64,000 nucleotides of DNA from NCBI GenBank assembly GCA_964483585.1, contig CAZABH010000006.1:29983-93982 (forward strand), written 5' to 3'. This document shows, in pieces, positions 24,051-33,241 of this stretch (position 1 is its first letter; each line of letters starts with the position of its first letter). The stretch is from SZUA-430 sp964483585 (lineage in GTDB: Bacteria; Pseudomonadota; Alphaproteobacteria; Micropepsales; Micropepsaceae). Made by a program: the position numbers and the translations under genes. The notes under the pieces are model-generated. The model did not search any database. It worked only from the letters and a program-made list of their open reading frames with translations, and was not told where the DNA came from.

Positions 24051-25223
24051 TCACCGCCCCGGCCATCCCTCGCGCTCGAGCACATCAGCCAGCTGCGCGT
24101 AATCCTCGATGCCCACATAGGCCTGCGCCGACAACCGCAGCACGAGACGGCCCAGGTACGCTGAGGCGGCAACCTGGATGCGGTGCCGGTCCCAGAAGCC
24201 GTCGATGATCTCGAGCGCATCTTCGGGCGCAACCGCGCGCCGTTGCGGCAGGTGGTAGGCGTGCATCGCCGCGAACATCGTGTCGGGCGCGATGGGCTGA
24301 AGGCCAAGCCGCGCCATCACGGCTTGGCCCGCGCACGACAGGCCGTGCATGTAGGCCTGCAGCGCCGCCGCACCGCCCAGGCCCTCGATGAAGTCGAGCG
24401 CGTCCGGCACAGTCAGGAACGGCGTCACGTCCCGCGTGCCGACATAATCGAACGAGAGCGGGAAGGGCTCGCCGACATAGTGGCTGGTGGCCAGCGGCCT
24501 GAGGTCGATCGCCTGCGGGTCGCGCGCATGCAGGAACGCCGCGCCCTTGGGTGCATAGAGCCACTTGTGCGCATTGGCCGTGTACCAGTCGGCCCCCATG
24601 TCATCGACGTCGAGCGCGACATGGCCCAGCGCATGCGCCCCGTCGACCAGCACGCGCACACCTTTTGCCTGCAGCGCCTTTGTCATGGCCCGGGCCGGCA
24701 GCATCAGCGCCGGTGCCGAGGCGATGTGATCGAGGATGGCAAGGCGCGTGTTCGCCGTCACGGCGGCTTCCACCCGTGCAAGGCAGAGGTCCGGATCAAG
24801 CGGCAAGGGCAGGTCGACGATCACCGGGCGCGCGCCGGTCTCGCGGCACTTGTTGTCCACCGCCCGGCGCACCGAGTTGTAGACGCAGTCAAGGAGAAGG
24901 ATCTCGTCCCCCGCGCTGAGCGGCATGCCCCTCAGTACCGTGCTCACCGCCTCTGTGAGATTGCTGACAAAGGCGATGTGCTCGCCGCGCGCGCCAATGA
25001 ATGACCCAAGCCGTGCCGCCGCCTGCCGCAGGCCATTGTCGGGATTGAGCGCCGACGTCGTCCGCCGGAAGAAGACATCCGGCTGTCGCTCCATCGTCTC
25101 GCGCCAGCGCGTCTGCGCGTCAAGCACCGCCTTCGGGCACGCCCCGAACGAGCCATGGTTCAGGAACACCCCCTCCGGCGCGAGGTGCCAGAGGGGCCTG
25201 AGCGATCGTCCGAACGTGACCAT
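24051..25223 (-). CDS. Class V aminotransferase-fold PLP enzyme (isopenicillin-N epimerase-like)
   Basis: A 390-residue fold-type I PLP enzyme. The opening FLNHGSFGACPKAVLDAQTR and the cofactor-lysine motif WYTANAHKWLYAPKGAAFL are those of the CefD/isopenicillin-N-epimerase-like branch, which also includes hercynylcysteine lyases and desulfurase-like enzymes. The aspartate that holds the pyridine ring lies in VRVLVDGAHALGHVALDV. No biosynthetic gene cluster for a beta-lactam or ergothioneine surrounds it, so the true substrate is unknown. It is 17 bp downstream of the DUF885 gene on the same strand, and the two may be cotranscribed. Confidence 0.87.
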   Translation of the reverse strand: MVTFGRSLRPLWHLAPEGVFLNHGSFGACPKAVLDAQTRWRETMERQPDVFFRRTTSALNPDNGLRQAAARLGSFIGARGEHIAFVSNLTEAVSTVLRGMPLSAGDEILLLDCVYNSVRRAVDNKCRETGARPVIVDLPLPLDPDLCLARVEAAVTANTRLAILDHIASAPALMLPARAMTKALQAKGVRVLVDGAHALGHVALDVDDMGADWYTANAHKWLYAPKGAAFLHARDPQAIDLRPLATSHYVGEPFPLSFDYVGTRDVTPFLTVPDALDFIEGLGGAAALQAYMHGLSCAGQAVMARLGLQPIAPDTMFAAMHAYHLPQRRAVAPEDALEIIDGFWDRHRIQVAASAYLGRLVLRLSAQAYVGIEDYAQLADVLEREGWPGR

Positions 25224-25240
25224 GCGCGCGACAGGTCGCC

Positions 25241-27088
25241 TCAGTCAGCCGCCTTCTCGCGTGCAATCCAGTCATCGATGAGGCGTTCAAGCACGGTCAG
25301 CGGCACGGCGCCGTTCTCGAGCACCACCTTGTGAAAGGTCTTGATGCTGAAGCGGTCGCCAAGCGCCTGGCGCGCCTTCTCGCGCAAGGCCAGCATCTTG
25401 AGCTGCCCGACCTTGTACGCGCAAGCTTGGCCAGGGTTGGCCATGTAGCGCTCAATCTCGGTCGTCACGTCGGTGACGGCCATGCCCGTGGCGCCCGCCA
25501 TGTAGTCGATCGCCTGTTCGCGCGTCCAACCCTTGGCATGCAGACCCGTGTCGACCACCAGCCGGGCCGCGCGGAAGATCTCGGCCTGAAGCCTCCCGAG
25601 GTCACCCAGGGGATCGTCCCTGTACATACCCATTTCTTTCGCCAGCAGTTCGGCATAGAGCGCCCAGCCTTCGGCGTAGGATGTGAACAGGGTTTGCTGA
25701 CGGATGAAGGGCAGGCCGCGCAGGTTCTGCCCGATGGCGATCTGGAAGTGATGGCCCGGGATGCCCTCGTGATAGGCCAGCGTCTTCATCGACCACTTGG
25801 GCGTTTCCTTCGGGTCGCGCAAATTGGCGTAGAACACGCCCGGCCGCGAGCCGTCCAGCGCCGCACCATTGTAATAGGCGCCTGCGCTGCCTTTCTCGGA
25901 CGCCGGCGGCACGCGCCGGACCTCGAGCGGCGTGGTCGGGATCGTTTCGAAATAGTCGGGCACGACCTTGGCGATCTCTTTCAGCAGGCGGTCATACTCG
26001 GCCAGGATCTGGTTGCGCCCATCATCGCTATCTGGGAACAGGAAGCGCGGATCTTCGCCCAGCTTCGCCGTACGCTCGGCCACCGTACCCTTGGCCAATC
26101 CCTGCGAGACGAGGATCGCATCCATCTCGCGCGTAATGCGCGCCACCTCGTCAAGTCCCAGTTGGTGGATTTCGTCTGCCGTGTAGTCGGTGGTCGTATT
26201 CCGCTTCAGCGCTTCGGCGTAGAACTGTTTGCCGCCCGGCAGCCGGTCGACACCATCGGTCTGCTTCTCGGACTCGGGCCGCATCGCCTCCAGAGCTGCA
26301 GTCATCCGCGCGTAGGCGGGGTAGATTTCGCTCTCGACCAGCCGCGCCGTGTCGTCCATCAGCCTCTTCTTCAGGCCCGCATCGATGTCGGACGCCTTGG
26401 CCTTGTCGATCTTTTCACCAAGTGTCGTGACCAGCGGGTGCTCGGCCGGCTTTGGTGTCACCGTGTCCTTGATGACGGCCAGCGACTTGTCGAGCAGCGA
26501 GATCGGCAGCACGACGCCGAGACTGAACTGGCGCTGCGACTCCGCCGTCACCTTGTCCAGTCGAGCGGCAACCTGCTTGACGCGCTTGACATAGTTTTCC
26601 GCCGTAAGCCTGTTCTTGATCGTATGGGTCTGGGTCATGAAATTGATGATCCCGACCTGGCCACCCCACATGGGGCTTATGGCGTAGAGCCCGCCACCAG
26701 AACTCCATGGATACTTCTTTCCGTCGAGCAGGCGGCCATACTGGAACGTCAGGATGTCATGAGTGATTTGGTCCTGCAGTCCCAGTGATGTGCGATCAAA
26801 GGCCTGCAGTTCCAGAAGGTTGCGTTCAGCCCGCGCATAGGTGCGATCGCGCTCGGCTACGCCATAGTCTGAAAGCGCGCCCGAGTGGTAGTCGAGCATC
26901 GTCCCGTCGACGAGACCGATGGCGGTCAAAAGTTCTGGCGTATCCAGAAGAAAGGCGATGGCCTGCCTGTCCGCCAGTTGCGTGATGGTGAAAGGCGTCC
27001 CCCACACGAGGCGGTAGCCAGCATAGCCACCCACCACGAGCGCGATCAGAACAAGCCAGCGCAGGACGCGAAAGAAGCCCCGTATCAT
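25241..27088 (-). CDS. DUF885 family zinc-peptidase-like exported protein
   Basis: A 615-residue protein with an N-terminal hydrophobic helix (VLRWLVLIALVVGGYAGY) that serves as a signal anchor. The core is the all-helical DUF885 fold, with the metalloprotease motif HEGIPGHHFQIAIGQ (HExxH-like with HxxxHH) and the downstream glutamate-bearing SYAEGWALYAELLAKEMG. DUF885 proteins are related to M3-type gluzincins and probably hydrolyse peptides in the periplasm. The length is typical. The substrate is unknown. It may be in an operon with the class V aminotransferase-like gene, 17 bp apart. Confidence 0.9.
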   Translation of the reverse strand: MIRGFFRVLRWLVLIALVVGGYAGYRLVWGTPFTITQLADRQAIAFLLDTPELLTAIGLVDGTMLDYHSGALSDYGVAERDRTYARAERNLLELQAFDRTSLGLQDQITHDILTFQYGRLLDGKKYPWSSGGGLYAISPMWGGQVGIINFMTQTHTIKNRLTAENYVKRVKQVAARLDKVTAESQRQFSLGVVLPISLLDKSLAVIKDTVTPKPAEHPLVTTLGEKIDKAKASDIDAGLKKRLMDDTARLVESEIYPAYARMTAALEAMRPESEKQTDGVDRLPGGKQFYAEALKRNTTTDYTADEIHQLGLDEVARITREMDAILVSQGLAKGTVAERTAKLGEDPRFLFPDSDDGRNQILAEYDRLLKEIAKVVPDYFETIPTTPLEVRRVPPASEKGSAGAYYNGAALDGSRPGVFYANLRDPKETPKWSMKTLAYHEGIPGHHFQIAIGQNLRGLPFIRQQTLFTSYAEGWALYAELLAKEMGMYRDDPLGDLGRLQAEIFRAARLVVDTGLHAKGWTREQAIDYMAGATGMAVTDVTTEIERYMANPGQACAYKVGQLKMLALREKARQALGDRFSIKTFHKVVLENGAVPLTVLERLIDDWIAREKAAD

Positions 27089-27192
27089 GCAACCCCCCGA
27101 AAAACCTGTGTCTCGGGCCCCAGCCTAGGCCAGCAGGGCAAACCCGGTCTAGTGCATTCGGGGCCTCCGATGAGCGTGCGGGAGCTTGCCCC

Positions 27193-27840
27193 TCAGGCCA
27201 TCAGGCGATGCGGTCCAAAGGCGCGCATGAAGATATCGGCGCAAAACCGGGCGCGGCGCTCCATCTCCGCGGGCGCCATTTCCGACCACAAGCCGAGAAG
27301 GCCCCGCGCCTCGATCTGCCCCGCCACAAGCGACAGGTAATGCTCGGCAGCAAGCACCGGATCCCCGCCGGTATCGAGCCGGCCCAGCCGCTCTTCCCGC
27401 GCGATCCACTGCGCCAGCGCCTCCACCATCTGTTTGGGTCCCGCTTCGTAGAAGGCGCGCCCCATGTCCGGGAACTGCTGGCTGGCGCCAATCATCATTC
27501 TGTAATAGCCGATCTCGTGCTCGCCGCAGGCGTGCTGGTAATACTGCCGCGCAATGTCGGCCAGCATGTCGCGCGGATGGCGCTCCAGAGCCGAAGCGCT
27601 GAGCGGCGCCCGCATCACGGCCGCCCGGTCGGCGATCATGGCCTTGAACAGGTCTTCCTTGCTGCCGAACTGGTTGTAGAGCGTTTGCTTGGACACATTT
27701 GCCGCCGTCGCGATGACGTCCATCGAGACATCATAGCCGTGCGTCCGAAACATTTCCGCGGCGGACTCGAGGATGCGGGCCCTCGCGGACAGCAATTGTG
27801 AAGGCGTCAACTGCAAGGCTGTAGAACTTTGTCGGCTCAT
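27193..27840 (-). CDS. TetR/AcrR family transcriptional regulator
   Basis: A 215-residue repressor. The N-terminal helix-turn-helix is ILESAAEMFRTHGYDVSMDV followed by IATAANVSKQTLYNQFGSKEDLFKAMI, the classic TetR recognition helix. The C-terminal ligand domain (AefR-like, with QWIAREERLGRLDTGGDPVLAAEHYLS) is divergent. The start ATG at 27840 is preferred to the GTG nine bases upstream. The region upstream of it holds two matching 16-bp palindromes that could be its operators. It lies 104 bp upstream of the DUF885 gene on the same strand and may control that gene too. Confidence 0.9.
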   Translation of the reverse strand: MSRQSSTALQLTPSQLLSARARILESAAEMFRTHGYDVSMDVIATAANVSKQTLYNQFGSKEDLFKAMIADRAAVMRAPLSASALERHPRDMLADIARQYYQHACGEHEIGYYRMMIGASQQFPDMGRAFYEAGPKQMVEALAQWIAREERLGRLDTGGDPVLAAEHYLSLVAGQIEARGLLGLWSEMAPAEMERRARFCADIFMRAFGPHRLMA

Positions 27841-27936
27841 CGCACCCACTCATCGTTTGGTTTTTTACTCCCCCGTGTCCCGGCGTCTCGCGTCCCAAGT
27901 GATTCGCCGGTTAAGTCCATGCTGGCGAATCAGAGA

Positions 27937-27952
27937 TGGACTGAGAAGTCCA
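27937..27952. promoter_or_regulatory. 16-bp palindrome, candidate TetR operator 1
   Basis: TGGACTGAGAAGTCCA is a perfect 6-4-6 inverted repeat, centred 104 bp upstream of the regulator ATG. A half-site AAGTCCA lies at 27913-27919, and AGTCCAT/ATGGACT form a further 7-bp inverted repeat with it. The size fits a TetR dimer site. A matching palindrome lies 120 bp further upstream. Confidence 0.6.
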
Positions 27953-28056
27953 ATCTCGAAAAATATGAACAATGTGTAAGCGGCAAGGGTGGTTTCAGTT
28001 GCAGCAATGGGTAGTCAAGCATGCCGCGAAGCATGATCAGCAGGGAGAGGAAATTC

Positions 28057-28072
28057 TGGACCGGGAAGTCCA
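28057..28072. promoter_or_regulatory. 16-bp palindrome, candidate TetR operator 2
   Basis: TGGACCGGGAAGTCCA matches operator 1 at 14 of 16 positions, and its start is exactly 120 bp from it. It also forms a hairpin (CTGGAC/GTCCAG) 14 bp after the stop of the trans-sulfuration gene, so a terminator role is possible, but the sequence identity with operator 1 favours protein binding. Confidence 0.5.
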
Positions 28073-28086
28073 GTCGGGGGGAGGGT

Positions 28087-29205
28087 TCACAGCAGCCGGT
28101 CGAGCGTTTGCAGGATTGCTGAAGCGAGCCGTGCTGTTGGCTCGATCCCGATCGAAAGCCTTACGAACCCGGGCGCCACTGCATCACCCCACCGGTCACG
28201 ACGCTCGGCGCAAGTCCGCACGCCGCCGAAGCTGGTCGACGGCTGCACCAGCGGGCAGTCCTGCAGGAAGCGTTCGGCCGAGTCACCATCCTTGAGGGTC
28301 AAGGTCAGCATCGAGCCAAAGGTCGCCATCTGGCGCGCCGCGATGGCGTGCCCCGGGTGGCTGGCCAAACCGGGAAAGCGCAGCTCGAGAACGGCAGGAT
28401 GAGCCTGCAGAAGGGGCGCCAGCGTCTGTGCACTGGCGCACATGCGGGCAAATCGTAGTTCGAGTGTCTCCAGCCCTCGGAAAACCTGTGCAGCCTCGAA
28501 CGGTCCCGGGATCGAGCCTGAATAGCGACGCCAGTCCCGCAGGGCCTGGCAAAAGGCCGCGTCGCGTGAGGCGACATGGCCCATAAGCACATCCGAGTGC
28601 CCGTTGATGGCCTTCGTGTCCGAGTTGACAACGACATCGGCGCCAAGATCCAGCGGCCGCTGACCAAGCGGCGTCATGGTCGTGTTGTCGGTCACAACCA
28701 ACGCCCCAGCTTCGCGCGCCTGCGCGGCGACAATCGCGATATCGCAGACATCAAGCCCTGGGTTCGAAGGCGTCTCGACAAAGACAAGCCGGTAGCCTGC
28801 GAACCCACCGTCAGAAAAGCTGGTCGTTGGGCGCGTATCACACATCACGCCGAGCCGACCAAGATAGGTCTCTGCCAGGACGCGCGTCGTGTAATAGCCA
28901 TCCGAGGGTAGTAGCACGCGGTCACCCTGCCGCAGGCTTGCGAACATGACGGCAGCGATGGCTGCCATACCGGAAGGGAAGAGCACCGTCTCCGCGCCTT
29001 CGAGAAGCCCGAGCGCCTCCTCGAGCGCCTCCCACGTCGGGTTGTGAAAGCGCCCATACTGATGCGTCGCAGCTGAAGGCGCGCCAGGCAGGTGATAGAC
29101 CGCCGTGGGAACAATCGGCGGTACGACGCTATCGCCAGGCGACAAGCCGTGCCCGTAGTGATGCAGGAGGCGCGCAATGATGTCGTCGGTCTGATCTTGG
29201 CTCAT
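28087..29205 (-). CDS. Trans-sulfuration family PLP enzyme (cystathionine beta/gamma-lyase-like)
   Basis: A 372-residue Cys/Met-metabolism PLP enzyme. The motifs are YGRFHNPTWEALEEALGLLE, the phosphate-binding SGMAAIAAVMFA, ETPSNPGLDVCDI with VVTDNTTMTPLGQRPLDLGA, and the Schiff-base lysine in NSDTKAINGHSDVLMG. The late LVQPSTSFGGVRTCAERR region carries the substrate arginine. The members of this fold include cystathionine beta-lyase (MetC) and gamma-lyase; alphaproteobacterial homologs of this length are usually called MetC, but the specificity is not decided by the sequence. Asn-Ser-Asp-Thr before the lysine replaces the commoner Ser-Ala-Thr. Confidence 0.88.
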   Translation of the reverse strand: MSQDQTDDIIARLLHHYGHGLSPGDSVVPPIVPTAVYHLPGAPSAATHQYGRFHNPTWEALEEALGLLEGAETVLFPSGMAAIAAVMFASLRQGDRVLLPSDGYYTTRVLAETYLGRLGVMCDTRPTTSFSDGGFAGYRLVFVETPSNPGLDVCDIAIVAAQAREAGALVVTDNTTMTPLGQRPLDLGADVVVNSDTKAINGHSDVLMGHVASRDAAFCQALRDWRRYSGSIPGPFEAAQVFRGLETLELRFARMCASAQTLAPLLQAHPAVLELRFPGLASHPGHAIAARQMATFGSMLTLTLKDGDSAERFLQDCPLVQPSTSFGGVRTCAERRDRWGDAVAPGFVRLSIGIEPTARLASAILQTLDRLL

Positions 29206-29245
29206 GGGATCAGGCTAGACCGCGGAGGGCCGTGGCGGGAAGGGG

Positions 29246-30331
29246 TTAAACGCCGCCAAGCTTCTTTCGCGGATCGTAAGGATGCCGGGCTTCCCAGTGC
29301 TTGACCATATCGGACATTTCGCTGTCGATGGTCTCTGGAAGGACGATCTGGATCGTCACCAGCTGGTCACCGGCAGCGTGGATTGTGTGCGCCGGGACGC
29401 CCTTGCCCTTCAGTCGCAGCACCTGTCCAGAGCTTGATCCGCCCGGGATGGTCATCGCAACGGCGCCATGCAATGTGGGTACGTTGACTTTCGCGCCGTG
29501 CACGGCCTCGGCCAGCGTGATGGGCAGGTTCAGCAGGATGTCACTCCCTTCACGCCGGAAATAGGGGTGCGGCTCCACCGTGATGACCACTGCAGCCTCG
29601 CCGGTCTCCCCCTGCAGGCTCGAGCCCGACAGCCGGATCGTGTGGCCGTCCTTGACACCGATTGGAATGCGCACGTCAAAGCGTTTGCCATTTGGCAGCT
29701 TCACACGCCGTGTTCCGCCAAGAACAGCCTCCTCGAATGTGATCTGCAGGTCGAACTGCCCCTCGCCCGGGGGGCGCGAAGTCTCGGTTTGGTCACCGAA
29801 GAATTCGGCAAATAGGTCCTCGACCCGGCTTTCGGACTTGCTGCTGGTGCGGCTTTCGGTGCTGGAACCCGTTCCACCGACGGTGCCGCCGAAGGCACGC
29901 TCGAACGCGCTGCGGAACGGGGATCCTGGGTCTTCCTTGTGTGTCTCGCGCGAAGCTGAGGCGCCGGACGATGGGCTGTCTTGGGGAGCCGCGCCATAGT
30001 TGGACCGTGTTCCGCTAGCCCGGTTGCCCGTCCGTTGTGCCTGCCCAGCATTGAAGCTCGGCTCGGGGTCGGGCTGAGGATCGGACGGAGCGCGATAACC
30101 GGCGCGTGGATTGCCGTGTGCGTCGATTTCCCCGCGGTCGTATGCCCGCCGCTTTTTGGCGTCCCCGAGGATCTCATAGGCGATGGAAAGGTCCTTGAAG
30201 CGCCTGCCCTTATCCGATGCCCCCTCGGGCGTATCGGGATGGAACCGCTTGGCAAGCCGACGAAACGCGTGCTTGACCTCGTCTTCCCCGGCATTCCTTG
30301 AAAGTCCGAGAACCGAATAGGGATCGTACAT
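29246..30331 (-). CDS. DnaJ/CbpA-type co-chaperone
   Basis: A 361-residue J-domain protein. The J domain fills residues 1-70, with the HPD loop at 31-33. A long linker rich in Ser, Gly and Pro (about 75-175) leads to two beta-sandwich substrate domains (FDLQITFEEAVLGGTRRVKL and LNLPITLAEAVHGAKVNVPT) and a C-terminal dimerisation tail. There is no CxxCxGxG zinc finger, so it is a type II, CbpA-like partner of DnaK, not the canonical DnaJ. The ATG at 30331 gives the exact start of the J domain. The upstream interval holds the inverted repeat CTGCACA/TGTGCAG (30393-30399 and 30415-30421). Confidence 0.93.
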   Translation of the reverse strand: MYDPYSVLGLSRNAGEDEVKHAFRRLAKRFHPDTPEGASDKGRRFKDLSIAYEILGDAKKRRAYDRGEIDAHGNPRAGYRAPSDPQPDPEPSFNAGQAQRTGNRASGTRSNYGAAPQDSPSSGASASRETHKEDPGSPFRSAFERAFGGTVGGTGSSTESRTSSKSESRVEDLFAEFFGDQTETSRPPGEGQFDLQITFEEAVLGGTRRVKLPNGKRFDVRIPIGVKDGHTIRLSGSSLQGETGEAAVVITVEPHPYFRREGSDILLNLPITLAEAVHGAKVNVPTLHGAVAMTIPGGSSSGQVLRLKGKGVPAHTIHAAGDQLVTIQIVLPETIDSEMSDMVKHWEARHPYDPRKKLGGV

Positions 30332-30459
30332 GCCTCATGCCGTCTTGTTGGCGTTAGGGAAACCGAGCCGAGAACAACGTATTAACACAAACACTGCACA
30401 CAGTGCATGCGTTACTGTGCAGCGCGTCCCAAAACCGATGCGACCCCGAAATCCATGGA

Positions 30460-31488
30460 TTAGTCAGGTTTCTTCAGACTTTCGAGCGGCTCGCGCACCA
30501 GAGACTCCCCTATGGCGCGCTCCGCTGCCGAGAGTTTCGTGGACAGCCGCGCCAGTTCGGCGATCGCCTGCGGGTGGCCTTGACTGGCTGCGTGCCGCAA
30601 CCAGCGATAGGCCTCGATCATGTCCCTTGCCGCACCTTCGCCCCGTGCATGCATCAGACCGGTCCTCAACTGCGCGTCGGCCACGCCGCGCACAGCGGCT
30701 GCGTGCCAGATCTGCTGCGCGCGTTTGCGATCGGCCGCGTTATAGGCGGCGAGCCCCGCATGGACCACCGTCAGGTCAGCTTCGGGCATCTTGCCCATCA
30801 GATCCGGCAGGATTGGATCACCCGGGGACATGCCGGCTGCAAGGCTGCTCGCAGGTGGTGGGGCCGATGCAGGCGAAGCCTCCTCAGCGCCGCTCGGCGC
30901 TGCCCCGACCGGAGCAGCAACCAATGGCGCGTTAGGCTCTGCATTCTGAGGTTCGTCAAGCGTGACACCCTGCGCCTGCAGCTTTTCCTGCGCTGGCGCA
31001 TAGCCGTTGCGTGCCGCGCGCTCAAGAAGGGATCGAGCGCGCTGCGCATCGACAGGCACGCCATCGCCCTTTTCATACATCTCCGCGAGCTTCCATTGCG
31101 CGAGCGAAAGTCCAGCGCTGGCCGCCCGAGCATACCACGCCGCAGCCGCCTGCGGGTTGCGCTCGACACCTTCGCCGGCAAGATACATGTCCCCGAGATT
31201 GGCCATGGCTGTGACCAGGCCCTTTTCAGCTGCCTCGGTATAGAGCTTGAAGGCTCGCACGGTATCCTTCTCGACCCCGCGCCCATGCCGGAGCAGTTGC
31301 GCGACATTGCGCATGGCCGCAAGGTCATCCTCCCGCGCGAGCGCATCCCAGATCCGGTAGGCGGTTGCGAAATCACCCGCGTCATATGCGGCCACAGCCT
31401 CATCGAACCGGGAGGCCTTCTCGGCAACAATGTTCGTGGCACAGGCGCCCAGCATCAGGCATGAGACCAGCAAAATGAAATGGCGCAT
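30460..31488 (-). CDS. Sel1-repeat lipoprotein
   Basis: A 342-residue exported protein. The N-terminus MRHFILLVSCLMLGACATN carries a lipobox with cysteine, so it should be anchored in the membrane. Two groups of Sel1-like repeats follow: residues about 60-165 (AMANLGDMYLAGEGVERNPQ, LAQWKLAEMYEKGDGVPVDA) and a C-terminal group (ADAQLRTGLMHARGEGAARD, EAYRWLRHAASQGHPQA), separated by an Ala/Pro linker. Sel1 proteins act as adaptors in the envelope. The ATG at 31488 gives a clean signal peptide; the ORF can be extended upstream by 11 residues. It is divergent from pdxH. Confidence 0.87.
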   Translation of the reverse strand: MRHFILLVSCLMLGACATNIVAEKASRFDEAVAAYDAGDFATAYRIWDALAREDDLAAMRNVAQLLRHGRGVEKDTVRAFKLYTEAAEKGLVTAMANLGDMYLAGEGVERNPQAAAAWYARAASAGLSLAQWKLAEMYEKGDGVPVDAQRARSLLERAARNGYAPAQEKLQAQGVTLDEPQNAEPNAPLVAAPVGAAPSGAEEASPASAPPPASSLAAGMSPGDPILPDLMGKMPEADLTVVHAGLAAYNAADRKRAQQIWHAAAVRGVADAQLRTGLMHARGEGAARDMIEAYRWLRHAASQGHPQAIAELARLSTKLSAAERAIGESLVREPLESLKKPD

Positions 31489-31606
31489 GAGCAATCCCGC
31501 AGATCTGTGTCCGTTGGCCACGCACCGCGCGATCGACAGGACGTGCGCCCCCGGACGCCAGCCTGTATACTATGCCCTGTAAACGAAAAAAGGCAGCGCC
31601 AATCGC

Positions 31607-32242
31607 ATGCAGGACGAGCACAGCATCGAAAAAGAAGACGAAGCGGCCGGGATCCCTGCCGTCGACGATCCATTCCAGCAATTCGGCGAATGGCTCGCAA
31701 AGGCAACGGCCCAGGAGCCCAACGACCCCAATGCGGTTGCCCTATCGACGGTCGATCCGGATGGCATGCCCAACGTGCGGATGGTGCTGCTGAAGGGATT
31801 TGATCGCAGCGGTTTCGTGTTCTACACGAATTTCGAGAGCGCAAAGGGCCAAGAGCTTCTGGCTGCACGCAAGGCTGCGATGTGCTTTCACTGGAAGTCG
31901 CTGCGCCGGCAGGTCCGCGTGCGCGGCATGATCAGCGAAGTCTCTGCCGAGGAGGCAGACGCCTATTTCTCGTCAAGACCAAAGGACAGCCAGATTGGCG
32001 CCTGGGCATCCCGGCAGTCGCGGCCATTGAAGACCCGCTTCGAGCTCGAGAAGGAGATCGCTGTCTATGCCGCACGCTATGCCCTGGGCCGTGTGCCGCG
32101 ACCGCCGCATTGGTCAGGTTTCTGCCTCTCGCCTGTCGAGATCGAGTTCTGGCGCGATCGCCCATTCCGGCTGCACGATCGCCTTGTCTACCGGCGCAAG
32201 AATGCAGAATCGCCCTGGCACACCGAAAAGCTCTTTCCATGA
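31607..32242 (+). CDS. pdxH: Pyridoxamine 5'-phosphate oxidase
   Basis: A 211-residue FMN enzyme that oxidises pyridoxine or pyridoxamine 5'-phosphate to pyridoxal 5'-phosphate, the cofactor of the PLP enzymes nearby. The FMN-binding PNVRMVLLKGFDRSGFVFYT, AMCFHWKSLRRQVRVRG, SRPKDSQIGAWASRQS and the C-terminal RPFRLHDRLVYRR are all diagnostic. A TATACT sequence at 31566-31571 could be its -10 element. Its stop overlaps the start of the cation-efflux gene by 4 bp (ATGA), so the two are coupled. Confidence 0.97.
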   Translation: MQDEHSIEKEDEAAGIPAVDDPFQQFGEWLAKATAQEPNDPNAVALSTVDPDGMPNVRMVLLKGFDRSGFVFYTNFESAKGQELLAARKAAMCFHWKSLRRQVRVRGMISEVSAEEADAYFSSRPKDSQIGAWASRQSRPLKTRFELEKEIAVYAARYALGRVPRPPHWSGFCLSPVEIEFWRDRPFRLHDRLVYRRKNAESPWHTEKLFP

Positions 32243-33171
32243 GCATGACTGACCGCACGCGCACGGGACTGTCAGGCGAGAAAGCCGCAAGGCTCAAGCG
32301 CCTCGCAACCCACGCGGCAGTTGCTGCCGCCGCACTGATGATCGGGCTGAAGATCTGGGCCTGGGTTGCTACCGGCTCGGTTGCGATGCTTTCCTCCCTC
32401 GTCGATTCCACGCTGGACCTGATTGCCTCCGCACTCAACCTTGTAGCCGTACGCCACGCTCTGACACCCGCCGACGAGGAGCACCGGTTCGGTCATGGCA
32501 AGGCCGAGGCGCTGGCTGGCCTGGGTCAAGCGACGTTCGTCGGTGGATCGGCAGCCTTTCTGCTTCTCGAATCCCTCGATCGTCTTGTCCTGCCGCGCCC
32601 GGTAACCGAAACATCACTCGGCCTGATGGTGATGATTGCCTGCACCATCATCACGCTGGCGCTGGTCTTGTTCCAGCGTCACGTTATTGCCCGCACGCGC
32701 TCGCTGGCCATCGGCGCAGACCAGTTGCACTATACGACGGACCTCGCCACCAATGCAGGCGTCATGCTGGCCCTGTTTCTTTCGGGCTGGCTGGGGTGGA
32801 CCATGGCCGATCCTCTGATGGGCCTTGCGATTGCAGCGACCATCGGCTGGGGTGCATTCAAGATCGTGTCTGGCGCCTATCACGAACTCATGGATCGCGA
32901 GTTTGACGAAGCCGACCGCGACCGGATCAAGGCAGTCGTGTCAGCGCACAAGGAGGTCGTCAGCCTCCATGACCTGCGCACCCGGCGCGCCGGGCATCAC
33001 GCCTTCATCCAGATGCACCTCGAGCTTCCGCCAGAGATGACCTTGTCTGAGGCCCATCGCGTCAGCGACGAAGTTGAAGACGAGCTTCGTCACCTTTTCC
33101 CTGACGCAGAGGTCCTGACGCACCTCGACCCGGCTGGTCTCGAGGACATGAAGCCCCTAGACCGCAAATAG
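32239..33171 (+). CDS. Cation diffusion facilitator, FieF-type
   Basis: A 310-residue inner-membrane metal/proton antiporter with six predicted helices. The transport-site residues match FieF: the Asp pair in SLVDSTLDLIAS (second helix) and His/Asp in HYTTDLATN (fifth helix), a DD-HD site that handles Zn, Fe or Cd. The cytoplasmic C-terminal domain (TRRAGHHAFIQMHLELPPEM) binds regulatory metal. ATG at 32239 overlaps the pdxH stop; a longer frame from 31882 lies within pdxH and is not used. Metal preference is not proven. Confidence 0.93.
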   Translation: MSMTDRTRTGLSGEKAARLKRLATHAAVAAAALMIGLKIWAWVATGSVAMLSSLVDSTLDLIASALNLVAVRHALTPADEEHRFGHGKAEALAGLGQATFVGGSAAFLLLESLDRLVLPRPVTETSLGLMVMIACTIITLALVLFQRHVIARTRSLAIGADQLHYTTDLATNAGVMLALFLSGWLGWTMADPLMGLAIAATIGWGAFKIVSGAYHELMDREFDEADRDRIKAVVSAHKEVVSLHDLRTRRAGHHAFIQMHLELPPEMTLSEAHRVSDEVEDELRHLFPDAEVLTHLDPAGLEDMKPLDRK

Positions 33172-33241
33172 CCTGCGATGAGGGCAGTGGTCCACCAGCG
33201 AGGCCTCTGCTATCTGTCGGATATCCAAGGGATGGAAGGCC

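Noticed and set aside
25331..26788. 485-residue ORF on the plus strand
   Set aside because: Antisense to the DUF885 gene, whose zinc motif is intact.
28056..28073. Intrinsic terminator of the trans-sulfuration gene
   Set aside because: No T-run follows, and the hairpin matches the palindrome upstream of the TetR gene at 14 of 16 positions, so an operator is preferred.
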